Of a stretch of 64,000 bases of DNA, positions 33,790 through 43,044 are shown in pieces. A program made the position numbers and the translations under genes. The notes beneath the pieces are model-generated. The model had not been told where the DNA came from and did no database searches. It was given only the letters and a program-made list of their open reading frames with translations. The DNA is from Bacillus sp. SA1-12 (GTDB lineage: Bacteria > Bacillota > Bacilli > Bacillales > Bacillaceae): the NCBI RefSeq assembly GCF_000981385.1, contig NZ_LATZ01000119.1, positions 466,311 to 530,310 of the forward strand. The letters are read 5' to 3'. Numbering within the stretch: the stretch's first letter is position 1; the number at the start of each line of letters is the position of its first letter.

Positions 33790-34962
33790 ATGAAAAGAAT
33801 GCTATTGGTTTCTCTTTTGATGTCGAGTGGGGCAACCTTTATTACTCCGTTATTTCCTTTATATAGTGAGACCTACCAACTGAATAGTTTGCAAATCACG
33901 ATCTTGTTTTCCATATATGCTGCTTTTCTATTGCCGACTTTGCTTGTCACTGGATCGAAAGGCAGCACTTGGGGATTAAAAAAGGTTATTCGCAGCAGCA
34001 TTTGGATCTCCATCATATCTACCTTGCTATTCCTGGGAAGCATAGATGACTGGATGCTCTATGTCGCCAGGTTATTGGAAGGCATCGCTTACGGAGCCTT
34101 TACAGGAACAGCTGTTGCTTATCTAATGAAGCAAACTCCCCAAAAAAAAGCGGGCATAGCACTCAAGTTATCTGGAGTCACGATCCTCGTTGGTTTTGGT
34201 CTGGGACCAGCTTTTGCAGGTTTAATCTTGCAATATTTACAGCTCCAGCCACTTCGACTGCCATTTGGGATTCTGCTCGTCCTGCTCATCATTTCGCTCA
34301 TCATACTGGAAACGATTCCAAATGATGTTGTTTCCCTTGATCAAAAACGTGCAAAAACCAAGATAACACTTGGTGTACCTAGCAATATTCGTTCTCATTT
34401 TTGGTCAATGGTCGGTTTGCCTATCTTTACTGTTTTCACAATACAAGGAATAGCGTTTTCCCTTATTCCTGCTTTCGTGAAAAATGTCATTCACACGTCT
34501 AACCTCTCCGTTTCTGGATTGATTATTTTCGTGCTTCTCAGCGGAGCGGCTTTGGCTCAGTTCATACCTTGGCCGAATCATCCAGTTACACGTATCCGAT
34601 TTGGCATCATGCTTCTTGTGATCGGGTCATGGGTTATTGTTTCTTCGGGTTTAACATCAAGTTTGCCATTACTCTGGACAGGCATTTTCATCCAGGCTAT
34701 TGGTGGAGGATGGACGTTTCAAACTTCGTTGCGATTTGCAGGTCAGTTACCGGAACCTAAAGCGCGGCCACAAGTTATTTCGGCTTTTTATCTGTGCGCG
34801 TACTCTGGATTTATCGTTCCGGTTATTGGGGTCGGAGCACTTACTCAATTTTTCAATTTGAACACTTCGCTGATCGTACTAAATTTGTTTGCGGCACTCA
34901 TTGTTGTATATGTGTTGATGTATTCTGTCAAATTTAAACGCGATTTTTCGGGAAGTGCGTGA
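33790..34962 (+). CDS. MFS transporter
   Basis: 390 aa, about twelve transmembrane helices, major facilitator fold with the motif-A-like loop GSKGSTWGLKKVIR and LLEGIAYGAFTGTAVAYLM in helix 4-5. Probably a drug or metabolite exporter under the adjacent TetR regulator. Ribosome site GAAAGGTGGGGG. Its GC content appears higher than its neighbours, which may point to acquisition. Confidence 0.88.
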   Translation: MKRMLLVSLLMSSGATFITPLFPLYSETYQLNSLQITILFSIYAAFLLPTLLVTGSKGSTWGLKKVIRSSIWISIISTLLFLGSIDDWMLYVARLLEGIAYGAFTGTAVAYLMKQTPQKKAGIALKLSGVTILVGFGLGPAFAGLILQYLQLQPLRLPFGILLVLLIISLIILETIPNDVVSLDQKRAKTKITLGVPSNIRSHFWSMVGLPIFTVFTIQGIAFSLIPAFVKNVIHTSNLSVSGLIIFVLLSGAALAQFIPWPNHPVTRIRFGIMLLVIGSWVIVSSGLTSSLPLLWTGIFIQAIGGGWTFQTSLRFAGQLPEPKARPQVISAFYLCAYSGFIVPVIGVGALTQFFNLNTSLIVLNLFAALIVVYVLMYSVKFKRDFSGSA

Positions 34963-35067
34963 TTCGTTGCTTCTAAAAACGAATGGAAGATTCCTTCAGA
35001 ATAACGATATGCTCCATCTTACGGCATAACAAATCCATCATATATGGAAGAAATGGACGTTAAGCTG

Positions 35068-35101
35068 TTTGGCATTATCATTATTAGTTGATAATGCCAA
35101 A
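35068..35101. repeat. perfect 13-bp inverted repeat
   Basis: TTTGGCATTATCA (35068-35080) and TGATAATGCCAAA (35089-35101) with an 8-nt loop. No T run, so it may be a weak terminator of the MFS gene or a protein-binding site ahead of the DUF3231 gene. Confidence 0.7.
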
Positions 35102-35187
35102 ACATTCCTCCCAAATAATATAAAGTATAAATACCATTTTCTTTGGTAAACTTAGAAAAGAAAATAAATTGTGGAGGGGCCTTCCAG

Positions 35188-36147
35188 ATGAATGTAAACG
35201 AATTAGGCTTTCTTTGGTATTTAAAATCAAGTTCAAATTTGTTCAACTTCTTTTTGGAATATCTAGTTGAGACGGCTGAAGATCGTGATTTAAAAAATAT
35301 ATTAAATGAGATTAAAACACTTGCTACATTTCAAGAACAAGAGGCTAAACAATTATTGTCTGAGAATGGCTATCATGATACACCGTTTTTCAGTGACAAT
35401 GATCTATATTGCTCCTCTGCAAAGTTATTTTCTGATCAATTAATTATAGAGATTCTTAAGCATATATCTAGTAATGGATTGCGCGTCCTTTCTTATCAGT
35501 ATGTAGACTTAACGGACTCAAAAGTTAGGAATTTTTATAAAGAAATTCTTGTTAAGATAACTGAAATTGATCAATCTCTTTTAATTTTGCTAGATAATAA
35601 AGGTTTATTACAAAATAGGCCATTTTCTTACAAAGAAGCTGAAGGTAGTGAGGGCAAATTTTTTAAAGTTGCATCCACCCAGCAAAGGCCGCTTAATGCT
35701 GTTGAATTAGCAAGCATGTTTGGTTCATTTCAATGTAATAATGTTGGCATAGCCCTATGTACTGCTTTTTCTGAGGTTGCAAAGGATGAAGACACGAAGA
35801 GGTTTTTGCAAGATGGGACTAAGTTGGCTTTCAGACAAGCTGCTGCTTTATCGGACATATATAGAGAAAACGGAGTTCCAACAACAACCGGATTAGAGGC
35901 TCATGTAAATAAAGTGAGTAATTCTCCATTTTCAGATAAACTAATGGCTAACTTAGTTATGTTCCTGAATGCTATAGGGGTCGGTAATTTACAAACTGCT
36001 GTTGTATCTAGTTATAAAAAAAGCCACGTGAAAAAACTAAAGGAACTAATCGAACAGGTTGAAAGCTATTCGGAGGAAGGGTTTAAGTTATTAGTAAGGA
36101 AAGACTGGTTTAATGAGCCACCGGTTACTAATTGGTCAAATGATTAG
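35188..36147 (+). CDS. DUF3231 family protein
   Basis: 319 aa. Two related helical halves as usual for DUF3231: each has an ExxxLW/F...LxYxV...D pattern, the second starting with RPLNAVELASMFG. Function unknown; the fold resembles ferritin-like bundles. The ATG at 35188 has GGAGGGG 9 nt upstream; the longer TTG reading would place that site inside the ORF. Confidence 0.85.
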   Translation: MNVNELGFLWYLKSSSNLFNFFLEYLVETAEDRDLKNILNEIKTLATFQEQEAKQLLSENGYHDTPFFSDNDLYCSSAKLFSDQLIIEILKHISSNGLRVLSYQYVDLTDSKVRNFYKEILVKITEIDQSLLILLDNKGLLQNRPFSYKEAEGSEGKFFKVASTQQRPLNAVELASMFGSFQCNNVGIALCTAFSEVAKDEDTKRFLQDGTKLAFRQAAALSDIYRENGVPTTTGLEAHVNKVSNSPFSDKLMANLVMFLNAIGVGNLQTAVVSSYKKSHVKKLKELIEQVESYSEEGFKLLVRKDWFNEPPVTNWSND

Positions 36148-36153
36148 TTACTA

Positions 36154-36195
36154 TTAGAGCAGAAGCAGAAGCAGAAGCAGGAGCAGGAGCAGGAT
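36154..36195 (+). repeat. GCAGAA/GCAGGA hexanucleotide microsatellite
   Basis: Three GCAGAA-type units then three GCAGGA-type units directly after the DUF3231 stop. In the DUF3231 frame, past its TAG, they read EQKQKQKQEQEQDKGEPA and a stop. Confidence 0.85.
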
Positions 36196-36382
36196 AAAGG
36201 GGAACCTGCATAGTGAAACATGATCAAACAAATTGTGTTAGACCAATTAGAATTAAAGAACAGCCTAACCTTGTGATCTAAAATGGGGAAAGGTAGGTCC
36301 ACGCAGTCACCTACATACTATTCAATGGATTTTTATTATATTATTAGGCGTATGGAAGAGTACCTATTGAGGAAAATTACTA

Positions 36383-36553
36383 ATCATATTTATATTCCAT
36401 TGCTTCATAATTGCTTTGATTATTCTCTTCCTTTTATTGTTTATCCTGAATTGGCTTTTTTACTTATCAAAACTTTCAACAAATGTTAAACAGAACGTTC
36501 GTTCGCATAATTTATTGTTAAAGGATAATAATAAATATTTTTTGTATAAATAA
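36383..36553 (+). CDS. small membrane protein candidate with non-canonical start
   Basis: About 56 codons opening IIFIFHCFIIALIILFLLLF, a strong hydrophobic helix, followed by a basic tail (KQNVRSHN). GAGGAAAA lies 10 nt before ATC at 36383, where ATG would be expected. A very strong terminator begins at the stop codon. Could be a start-codon pseudogene; an overlapping 68-codon ATG ORF in another frame is the alternative. Confidence 0.35.
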   Translation: MIFIFHCFIIALIILFLLLFILNWLFYLSKLSTNVKQNVRSHNLLLKDNNKYFLYK

Positions 36554-36596
36554 ATCCCAATTTCTCATTTTTGTTATTGAGAAATTGGGATTTTTA
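36552..36596 (+). terminator. strong bidirectional terminator
   Basis: Perfect 16-bp stem AAATCCCAATTTCTCA with TGAGAAATTGGGATTT, five T after it. Confidence 0.88.
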
Positions 36597-37185
36597 ATAT
36601 GGATATAATATGTTTAAAGATGTAAGTCCGTATTTTTTTGATGTTACCTTTTAATTTTGGACTTACTTATTAGAAAATATTTTGTTGTGGTGTTTCCGTT
36701 TGAGAAGCTGAACGTTAAATAGCCAAACTTTTGACTACTGGATTCTTCTATTTGGCATACCCTCTGATAATAGACACTAAGTTAATTAGATTTGTATAGG
36801 TATACATATAAAAGAGTAGCTAAGTAGGATTCCCCCTCATAACTATACACCAAAAAAGTTTTTACTATTGTATATGATAGCAATGCGACTTTTAACCGCT
36901 TACAAAATTATTCATAAGTCTGATGATTATATTTTACTTACAAATTATACTTTATTTGTAAAAAAATGGATCTTTTTTCACCCAATATATTATGAGATAT
37001 CTTTATAAAAAAATATGGTCAGGCATTGGTATATCTTTTCTTAGTTTTGAAGGAGTGCCTTTTTTAGGACCAACAAGTAAGCGCTAATACCGTGGACATA
37101 TTTCCCACACTGAGAAGGGCATACATGAAGGGATAATAACAAAAAAGGTGCTTATAAACGAATTGTTTCTGTTCACCTAAATTGA
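36597..37185. other. region with decayed 5' end of the DUF3289-like gene
   Basis: An inverted repeat GTAAGTCC (36622-36629) with GGACTTAC (36659-36666) includes a half-operator like those of the TetR regulon. Between 37012 and 37185, fragments in different frames read KKYGQALVYLFLVL, VPFLGPTSK, SANTVDIFPT and HTEKGIHEGI. This looks like a broken signal peptide and N-terminus belonging to the next gene. Confidence 0.5.
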
Positions 37186-38181
37186 ATGAAAACACCATGC
37201 GGTATTATAATCTACTCAAATCCTGACATGAAAGATAGTGATGGAGACGGATTAACCGATGGGCAAGAAATGGGGCCATTCAAAACATTCACGATAACTA
37301 TTTTTGGAATTACTATTCTTTTTGAAGGTTTCTTTCCAACTAGTTTTCCTGATGAAAAAGATAGTGATGGAGATGGAATTTTTGATAATGAGGATTCGAG
37401 ACCGTTGTACGCTGATCTATCCAATTTAACCATTTTTCAATCAGACAGACCAGAAGGCTATGATGAAAATGGAAATGTAGCGAATGATATGACAACAAAT
37501 GATTATACTGGAGATGAAATGACTGACATTAGCTGGATGTTCAATTTCCAACTACTTGAATCTTATTTCCCAGGTATTCTCTTTGATGAATTCGAGACAA
37601 TGTCAACAAGCTTATTTTCTACGGGAGAAATGGAAGATGTTGTCTTAAATATGATTGATCATTTTGAGGATGGAACTGGTACAGAGTATAGCAACCAGAC
37701 TTTAACTAAAAAAGCGAGTGAGCATGAGACAACAAAAGACTATGTTGAATTTGTCAAGAATGCTTTAGTTGATGAGCTAAAGAAAAATGGAGGTAATTTG
37801 GCAGCTCTTCAGTTTGATAAAAATACAAAGGAAACGAATGAATTTTATCAATATATACAGGATAATGCTTCTTACCCGACGTTTAGCACTTGGGATGATA
37901 GAATAGGCGGACTTACAATTACAGTAAATGATACATGGGGAAATACGATATCCGTAAAAGATTTTTCAGTAGAGAATAATCACTTTAAAGGTGTCATGCA
38001 TGTTCGTTTATATGATCATTTTGGGCTAGATCAGCCAGATGTGGAGAAGGTGTATGTCAACTTAGCAGGATTTCGTTCTTGGTTTGTCTTACAGCATTAT
38101 GATGAATATGATGGGAAATATAAGCCCTTTGTTACTATAATGGAAATGGATATACCTTTTGAGGGGGACTTGAGTGAATAA
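37186..38181 (+). CDS. DUF3289-like protein with calcium-type DSDGDG repeats, probably 5'-truncated
   Basis: 331 aa. Two thrombospondin-3-like calcium loops near the N-terminus, KDSDGDGLTDGQE (17-29) and KDSDGDGIFDNED. The body resembles DUF3289, ending in RSWFVLQHYDEYDGKYKPF near 305. No ribosome site precedes the ATG and coding traces continue upstream in other frames, so the native protein was longer and exported. The last 8 bases overlap a lipoprotein gene. The arrangement resembles toxin-immunity pairs; that role is inferred. Confidence 0.65.
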   Translation: MKTPCGIIIYSNPDMKDSDGDGLTDGQEMGPFKTFTITIFGITILFEGFFPTSFPDEKDSDGDGIFDNEDSRPLYADLSNLTIFQSDRPEGYDENGNVANDMTTNDYTGDEMTDISWMFNFQLLESYFPGILFDEFETMSTSLFSTGEMEDVVLNMIDHFEDGTGTEYSNQTLTKKASEHETTKDYVEFVKNALVDELKKNGGNLAALQFDKNTKETNEFYQYIQDNASYPTFSTWDDRIGGLTITVNDTWGNTISVKDFSVENNHFKGVMHVRLYDHFGLDQPDVEKVYVNLAGFRSWFVLQHYDEYDGKYKPFVTIMEMDIPFEGDLSE

Positions 38182-38695
38182 AGTGTATTTAAAAATTCTA
38201 GTTTTGATTATTGGTATATGCTTCATTCCATTATACTTAATCGGATGTACAACGAATGGGGAATCAAACGGGGAAACAAAGATTTTCGAAATTGCCAATA
38301 CAGAACAGGTCATTGGTAAAAAGGATGAAGAAGTGGTGACTCTTAGAAAGCATTATATGATTCTGAATCCACCAAAAGATTTAATAGATGTGAAAGAATT
38401 AGTTGAAAAATACATTAGGGATCATCCAATTGAAGATGAAATGAAAGAAATAGAAGGAAAAAACAGGAATTTTTATATGTCCTTCTATAGGGAAAGTGAC
38501 GATTTGCCAAGAGACTGGCAGCCTGATGAAAGTTACATGAATACAGATCGGATGGAACATCATAAGTATGATCTCATTGCATCAATTATTTGGTCAGATG
38601 CTGAACCACAAAAAGAATACAATGTTTATGATAAAAGTAAGGAAGGAAAGGTCATGAAGAGGATGCAGTTTATTGAGGATCAGCTTGTTGAGTGA
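38174..38695 (+). CDS. lipoprotein paired with the DUF3289-like protein
   Basis: 173 aa from a GTG start with GAGGGGG 6 nt upstream. Lipobox LIGC (Cys25), then an acidic soluble domain with no recognised family (PKDLIDVKELVEKYIRDH). Overlaps the upstream gene by 8 bp, so translation is coupled. May be an immunity or accessory lipoprotein. Confidence 0.75.
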   Translation: MNKVYLKILVLIIGICFIPLYLIGCTTNGESNGETKIFEIANTEQVIGKKDEEVVTLRKHYMILNPPKDLIDVKELVEKYIRDHPIEDEMKEIEGKNRNFYMSFYRESDDLPRDWQPDESYMNTDRMEHHKYDLIASIIWSDAEPQKEYNVYDKSKEGKVMKRMQFIEDQLVE

Positions 38696-38927
38696 TAAAC
38701 TAAAATGTAAAACAGATATGCAGCAGGTTTCATTCTATATCATGAAGGCCGACTGATCAATTAAATTGTAACCTTATCAATATAATTACAAGAAATTCGG
38801 AATTTAGTTGAATGATTTTCGAATGTTAAAATCAAAATAAATAGGGATTTGTTGCTAAAACACCAACCACCGGTACTTTTTACGTTATATAGGACGTACA
38901 ATAACACGAGAATATGGGATAATATTA

Positions 38928-38962
38928 GCCGTTTTCTACTTCGGTGGAAAACGCTTTTTTTC
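38928..38962 (+). terminator. intrinsic terminator
   Basis: CGTTTTC with GAAAACG and seven T; about 230 bp past the lipoprotein stop. Confidence 0.65.
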
Positions 38963-39334
38963 TTTATTAATACGTTTATTAGCAGTTAACTAATTAGCTC
39001 TATTCGTATGCAGGATAAATAACATTATAAATGCAAGACATATTAACGTATTAGGCGGAAGAACAAAAGGGGTAAACTGTGCCATCAATTACATGTGTTT
39101 AAATCATACCTACCTAAAAATAGGCATATTAAATCTCCATTTTAACTCAAACTGTTAAAATCCATTTCATTAAAACACCTGACAGGGTCGTGACAAGGGT
39201 TCATGTCCCGCACAGGTCATTTGATATAATAACTAAATAGACTAAAACCCTAAATCCTACATTTTAAGTAAATAATAAAAAAATGGTTGAGGCTTCAATA
39301 TATTAGTCAGGTGTTCTAGTAAAACAAAGAGCGA

Positions 39335-39364
39335 AAAGGATCTTCGCTGAAGATCGTTTTCTAT
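39335..39364. terminator. bidirectional terminator-like hairpin
   Basis: AAAAGGATCTTC-GCT-GAAGATCGTTTT, A run before and T run after. Confidence 0.6.
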
Positions 39365-39623
39365 TTCCGTTAACATCGCTTATAAATCTAGGTTTTAAGA
39401 AGAAAAAGCTTTTTTTAAGTAACAAATTTAATTATAGGTGACAATAATAAATAAGTACAAATTAGACTTAGTTTAAAAATGTATGGTCCTATTGACCACA
39501 CAAGACACCCAGTCGTGATAATAGTACCATGCAAATTTTTATCTTGTTAAACGAACACTCCAGTTAGCTATCTACCGTAGCAGTATATTCGTTCATTTAC
39601 ACTGAGTTTACCTAATTCCTGTT

Positions 39624-40148
39624 TTATTCTAAAAGTTTAAAATTAATTTCAAAGACGTTCCATAAAAACAAAATGAAAATAGTTGAAAGGATCCATGCAA
39701 AAATAGGGCGTTTATAGTGAATAGCTAATAGAGTAAACATTGTAAAATTAAAGACTAATGACCACCACATATTCCACCCATGGTGGTAACTAATCATTCC
39801 TAATAATTTAGAAACATATTCAATGGCACAAAATAAAATTGTCCAAGTTAGAATATGCATGGCATATTTTTTGAAATTTTTTTCCTCGGGGAAAAGCGAT
39901 AAATAAATAAAAACTAATATTGGAAATGAAGTGAATGTTTTTAACAAATCAATACTCATCCTAGTAGGAAGAACTTTTTTTTCAAATGTGTGTTCAAATC
40001 TCCAAAATGGATAGTCATAAAACAAAAAGCAATATAGGAGATTTCCTACCACCATAAATAATACAGTAGGATAATATGTTTGCCAGTTTTTCCATTTTCC
40101 CCATTTTAATGAAATTAGTAAAAAGATTATCGGGTAAATTATTTGCAT
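39624..40148 (-). CDS. CBO0543 family membrane protein
   Basis: 174 aa, about five transmembrane helices, with FYDYPFWRFEHTF and a conserved MSYHHGWNMWWSL loop, a layout I associate with CBO0543-family proteins. Function unknown. The ATG at 40148 follows AAAGTGATAAAC; a GTG three codons earlier is possible. Monocistronic. Confidence 0.72.
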   Translation of the reverse strand: MQIIYPIIFLLISLKWGKWKNWQTYYPTVLFMVVGNLLYCFLFYDYPFWRFEHTFEKKVLPTRMSIDLLKTFTSFPILVFIYLSLFPEEKNFKKYAMHILTWTILFCAIEYVSKLLGMISYHHGWNMWWSLVFNFTMFTLLAIHYKRPIFAWILSTIFILFLWNVFEINFKLLE

Positions 40149-40284
40149 GTTTATCACTTTTCTTTTTTATTTATGTTTGCCATTTTAAAATACCTTATTC
40201 GTTATTTTGTTGCTTAAAGATTTTTCAAATAAAAATTTCTAATGACCTTATATGCTTAATTAATTAACTTTACCTTTGCAATAC

Positions 40285-40963
40285 CTAAGCAAATACGAGC
40301 CAACTCATAAATGATGATCCCCAGTTGAATTTCCCTGAACAAATCATCAATGCACCAATTAAAAATGAAATCATTTATATGGGAAATCCCGAGAAGAAAA
40401 GAATCGCACTAACCTTTAACGATGGTCCAGAAAAAATTTATACTCCGCAAATTTTAATAATCTTAAGACAAAAAGGTGTGAAGGCCACATTCTTTGTGGT
40501 CATTAAAGCAGTCCAGGGAGTATCCTGAACAGCAAAAACAGATATAAAGAGAAGGGACAAGCTATAGGTAACCACATTTGGGATACTCGCATTTACCTGA
40601 ACTTACGGACCAACAATTGAATGAAATATACAGGCTACTTCTCAAGTAAATGAGAAAATTACAGGAGTGAAACCAAAATTATTCCGACCGCCGTATGGTG
40701 AATTTGAAGATTGCCAGATAGGAACTTCTTAATAAACAAGGATACCATTCGATCATGTGGAGAGCTGATACAAAGAACTGGAGCGGAGTGCCTGCAGAAG
40801 AAATTGTATCGAGAGTCATGAAAGATGCGAGACCTGGAGTTATCATTCTTCAACATAACTACCATGTAACATGGAAATTTGAAACTGTTAAGGCACTTCC
40901 TCAAATCATTGATCAATTACGTGCACAGGGCTATGAGTTTGTAACAGTTTCAACACTCTGAGA
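40285..40963 (+). pseudogene. decayed polysaccharide deacetylase, paralogue of the gene at 289-1260
   Basis: Nucleotide similarity to positions about 570-1250 of this window: starts inside the second LysM and runs to the end of NodB. Several indels (about 40500, 40540, 40590, 40730) break the frame. The catalytic motif reads TFNDGPE instead of TFDDGPE, and the HxxxH zinc motif region is out of frame. Ends VTVSTL-stop. No promoter or N-terminus remains. The lesions are too many for sequencing error. Confidence 0.9.
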
Positions 40964-40989
40964 TAATTAGAAATCAGGTATATTTGAAA

Positions 40990-41031
40990 AAAACCAAAAG
41001 GTAAAACCCTTTTGGGATTTTTGTTTTTTAA
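40990..41031 (+). terminator. terminator behind the deacetylase pseudogene
   Basis: CCAAAAGG-TAAAAC-CCTTTTGG followed by a T-rich tail. Confidence 0.65.
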
Positions 41032-41126
41032 GATTATTGTAAAATATTTAATAAAAAATCTGGACATATTAAAATCCTCCTGTAAAATAATAAAGATTGT
41101 AGAGTCTAGTATCAATGGAGGATATT

Positions 41127-41345
41127 ATGAAAGAATATAAATTCAAGAAATTTATAATCAACATTATTGATGAAGTTGTACAAAAATCTTCAATAATCAT
41201 TGACATTGAGATAAATCAACAAATTATGAGTTTAACTCAACCTATTTTTAATAATCTTAAGATTGAAACAGAATTCTATGTTAAGAAAAATAAATTAGTT
41301 GATGAAGATGAACTTGAAAAATTGGAGAAAATCTTCTCAATTTAA
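41127..41345 (+). CDS. hypothetical protein, 72 aa
   Basis: Small helical protein beginning MKEYKFKKFIINIIDEVVQK and ending in an acidic helix (DEDELEKLEKIF). GGAGG lies 5 nt before the ATG; an in-frame ATG at 41115 overlaps that site. No family recognised, no signal peptide. Confidence 0.5.
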   Translation: MKEYKFKKFIINIIDEVVQKSSIIIDIEINQQIMSLTQPIFNNLKIETEFYVKKNKLVDEDELEKLEKIFSI

Positions 41346-41592
41346 AAATGCACTGTTGCTATCGATAACCTCCTATATTTTACGAAATTGGTGTTTTGTT
41401 AAAAGCTAAGATCTAGCAAAGTAAAGTTCTAAACCACTGTCAAATACAACTTATGTATCCCAGAACCGATAACAAATAACGCTGTATATAAATAAAAAAC
41501 TATTTGGTAAAATTACCATCATTGTTAAGTTCTTGTTATTCATTTATAATTTTCTAGAATTATAGAAAATTATAAAAAAAAGGAGAACAGTT

Positions 41593-43044
41593 ATGAAAAA
41601 ACTGGGGGCAATTTTACTTTCATTTTCATTGTTAATCGGCTTATTTCCGCATTTAACAAAAGCCGCTTCAAACACTAAGTTTGAGCAAGAACTTACCCAA
41701 TATTTACAAGAGGTTAGTAACGAAAGAGGATTTGAAGTAACGAAAGAAGATATAGAAGCATCTCTAGCACTATATGAAGATAGTATTGAAAATTATGATT
41801 CTGTTGAAGAGATGGGTGATTTCTTAGGTGAAGTCATTAAAGCTGATTTAAGTAACTTAGAAAATATTTATGAGGCATATGAATTGGATGAAGAAGGGCT
41901 CCATCAATTGTTACAAGAAAATGGGGATGAAATAAACGATTATATTTTCCTTGATGACCTCGATACAGCGGTTTACTTCTATACAGAAGAGGGGGTTTTT
42001 GAACGTGATCCAAACTTTGAGCAAGACCTAGTGAATTATCTAACCAAAGTTAGTAACGAAAGAGGATTTGAAATAACAAAGGAAGATATAGAAGCGTCTC
42101 TTGCTATTTATGAGACTAATATCGATGAATTTGAAACGGTCGAGGATCTAAGTGATTTCTTAGGTGAAGTCATTAAAGCAGATTTAAGTAATTTAGATTA
42201 CTTTTACGAAAATTATGAGTTGGATAGACAAGCCATCATCCAATTGTTAGAAGAAAACGGTGAGGATATCAACGATTATGTTTTTATTGATGACCTTGAC
42301 AATGCTGTTTGGACCTATTATGAAGGTGAGCTGTTTCCTGGAATGGGAGAAGAAATAGCTGAAGATCTTCTTCCTATTTTTCAGGAAGAAATAGACCTTA
42401 CGGATGAGGAGCTTCAACGAATCGAAGGCCATTTAATGTCCTTAGAGGAACATTTCTCTAATCCAGAAACCCTAGAACGACTTGATGAATTGGGTAACCG
42501 CATGATGGCTTTCGAAGATTTTGATTTTGCTACCGAGCTTACAGCCGAACAAATTACTGAGTTAGCTTCTATTTATGAAGAATTACTTTCTATCTTTAAG
42601 CTAAAAGTATCGTATAGCCTCGTGAAAGATGGTTCAGAAACACCATTATCTCTTGTTGACTTAATGAAAATAGAAGAACTAAAGGGTGCTAATTTGAAAG
42701 TAGTATTATCTAACACTGATGGGCATTTCCTTGCTGACCTTATTGTAACGGGTGAAATAGTTGATTCCGAAACAGTTATTGAAACAGGCGAACAAATAGA
42801 GGAGTCTGCCGAGGCTGTGATAGAAACAACTGAAAGTTCACCTGTAGCTAAATCAGAAAAGCATACGTCACCAATCAAATCAGAAAAACAAAAAGTCGTT
42901 GCTACTCAGAAGAACATGGAACAGAGGACCGTAAAAGGTGCTAAACTTCCAAAGACTGCTTCTGATTATATCCCGAATACACTATTTGGACTTTTCATTG
43001 CATTATTCGGAATATTGATGTACCGAAGGGTAAAAATTGCATAA
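41593..43044 (+). CDS. LPXTA-anchored acidic surface protein
   Basis: 483 aa. Signal peptide (about 1-25), two tandem repeats of about 110 residues (29-134 and 142-246, both with VSNERGFE.TKEDIEASLA), an acidic middle, and a C-terminal sorting signal LPKTA (452-456), hydrophobic helix and RRVK tail. This matches the 'processed acidic surface protein' group anchored by class D sortases. Ribosome site AAAAAGGAGAACAG. The sortase gene overlaps its stop region, so the two form a cassette. Confidence 0.92.
   Translation: MKKLGAILLSFSLLIGLFPHLTKAASNTKFEQELTQYLQEVSNERGFEVTKEDIEASLALYEDSIENYDSVEEMGDFLGEVIKADLSNLENIYEAYELDEEGLHQLLQENGDEINDYIFLDDLDTAVYFYTEEGVFERDPNFEQDLVNYLTKVSNERGFEITKEDIEASLAIYETNIDEFETVEDLSDFLGEVIKADLSNLDYFYENYELDRQAIIQLLEENGEDINDYVFIDDLDNAVWTYYEGELFPGMGEEIAEDLLPIFQEEIDLTDEELQRIEGHLMSLEEHFSNPETLERLDELGNRMMAFEDFDFATELTAEQITELASIYEELLSIFKLKVSYSLVKDGSETPLSLVDLMKIEELKGANLKVVLSNTDGHFLADLIVTGEIVDSETVIETGEQIEESAEAVIETTESSPVAKSEKHTSPIKSEKQKVVATQKNMEQRTVKGAKLPKTASDYIPNTLFGLFIALFGILMYRRVKIA

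Larger units (their letters stand above)
38696..39623. other. long gene-free region with two terminator-like hairpins
   Basis: No supported ORF in 928 bp. Hairpin CGTTTTC-TACTTCGGTG-GAAAACG plus seven T (38928-38962) and GATCTTC-GCT-GAAGATC with flanking A and T runs (39335-39364). GGGTTCATGTCCC at about 39198-39210 resembles a tRNA T-arm but no cloverleaf folds. Confidence 0.55.

Noticed and set aside
39198..39210. tRNA-like T-arm (GGGTTCATGTCCC)
   Set aside because: Flanks do not fold into a cloverleaf; not called as tRNA or attachment site.
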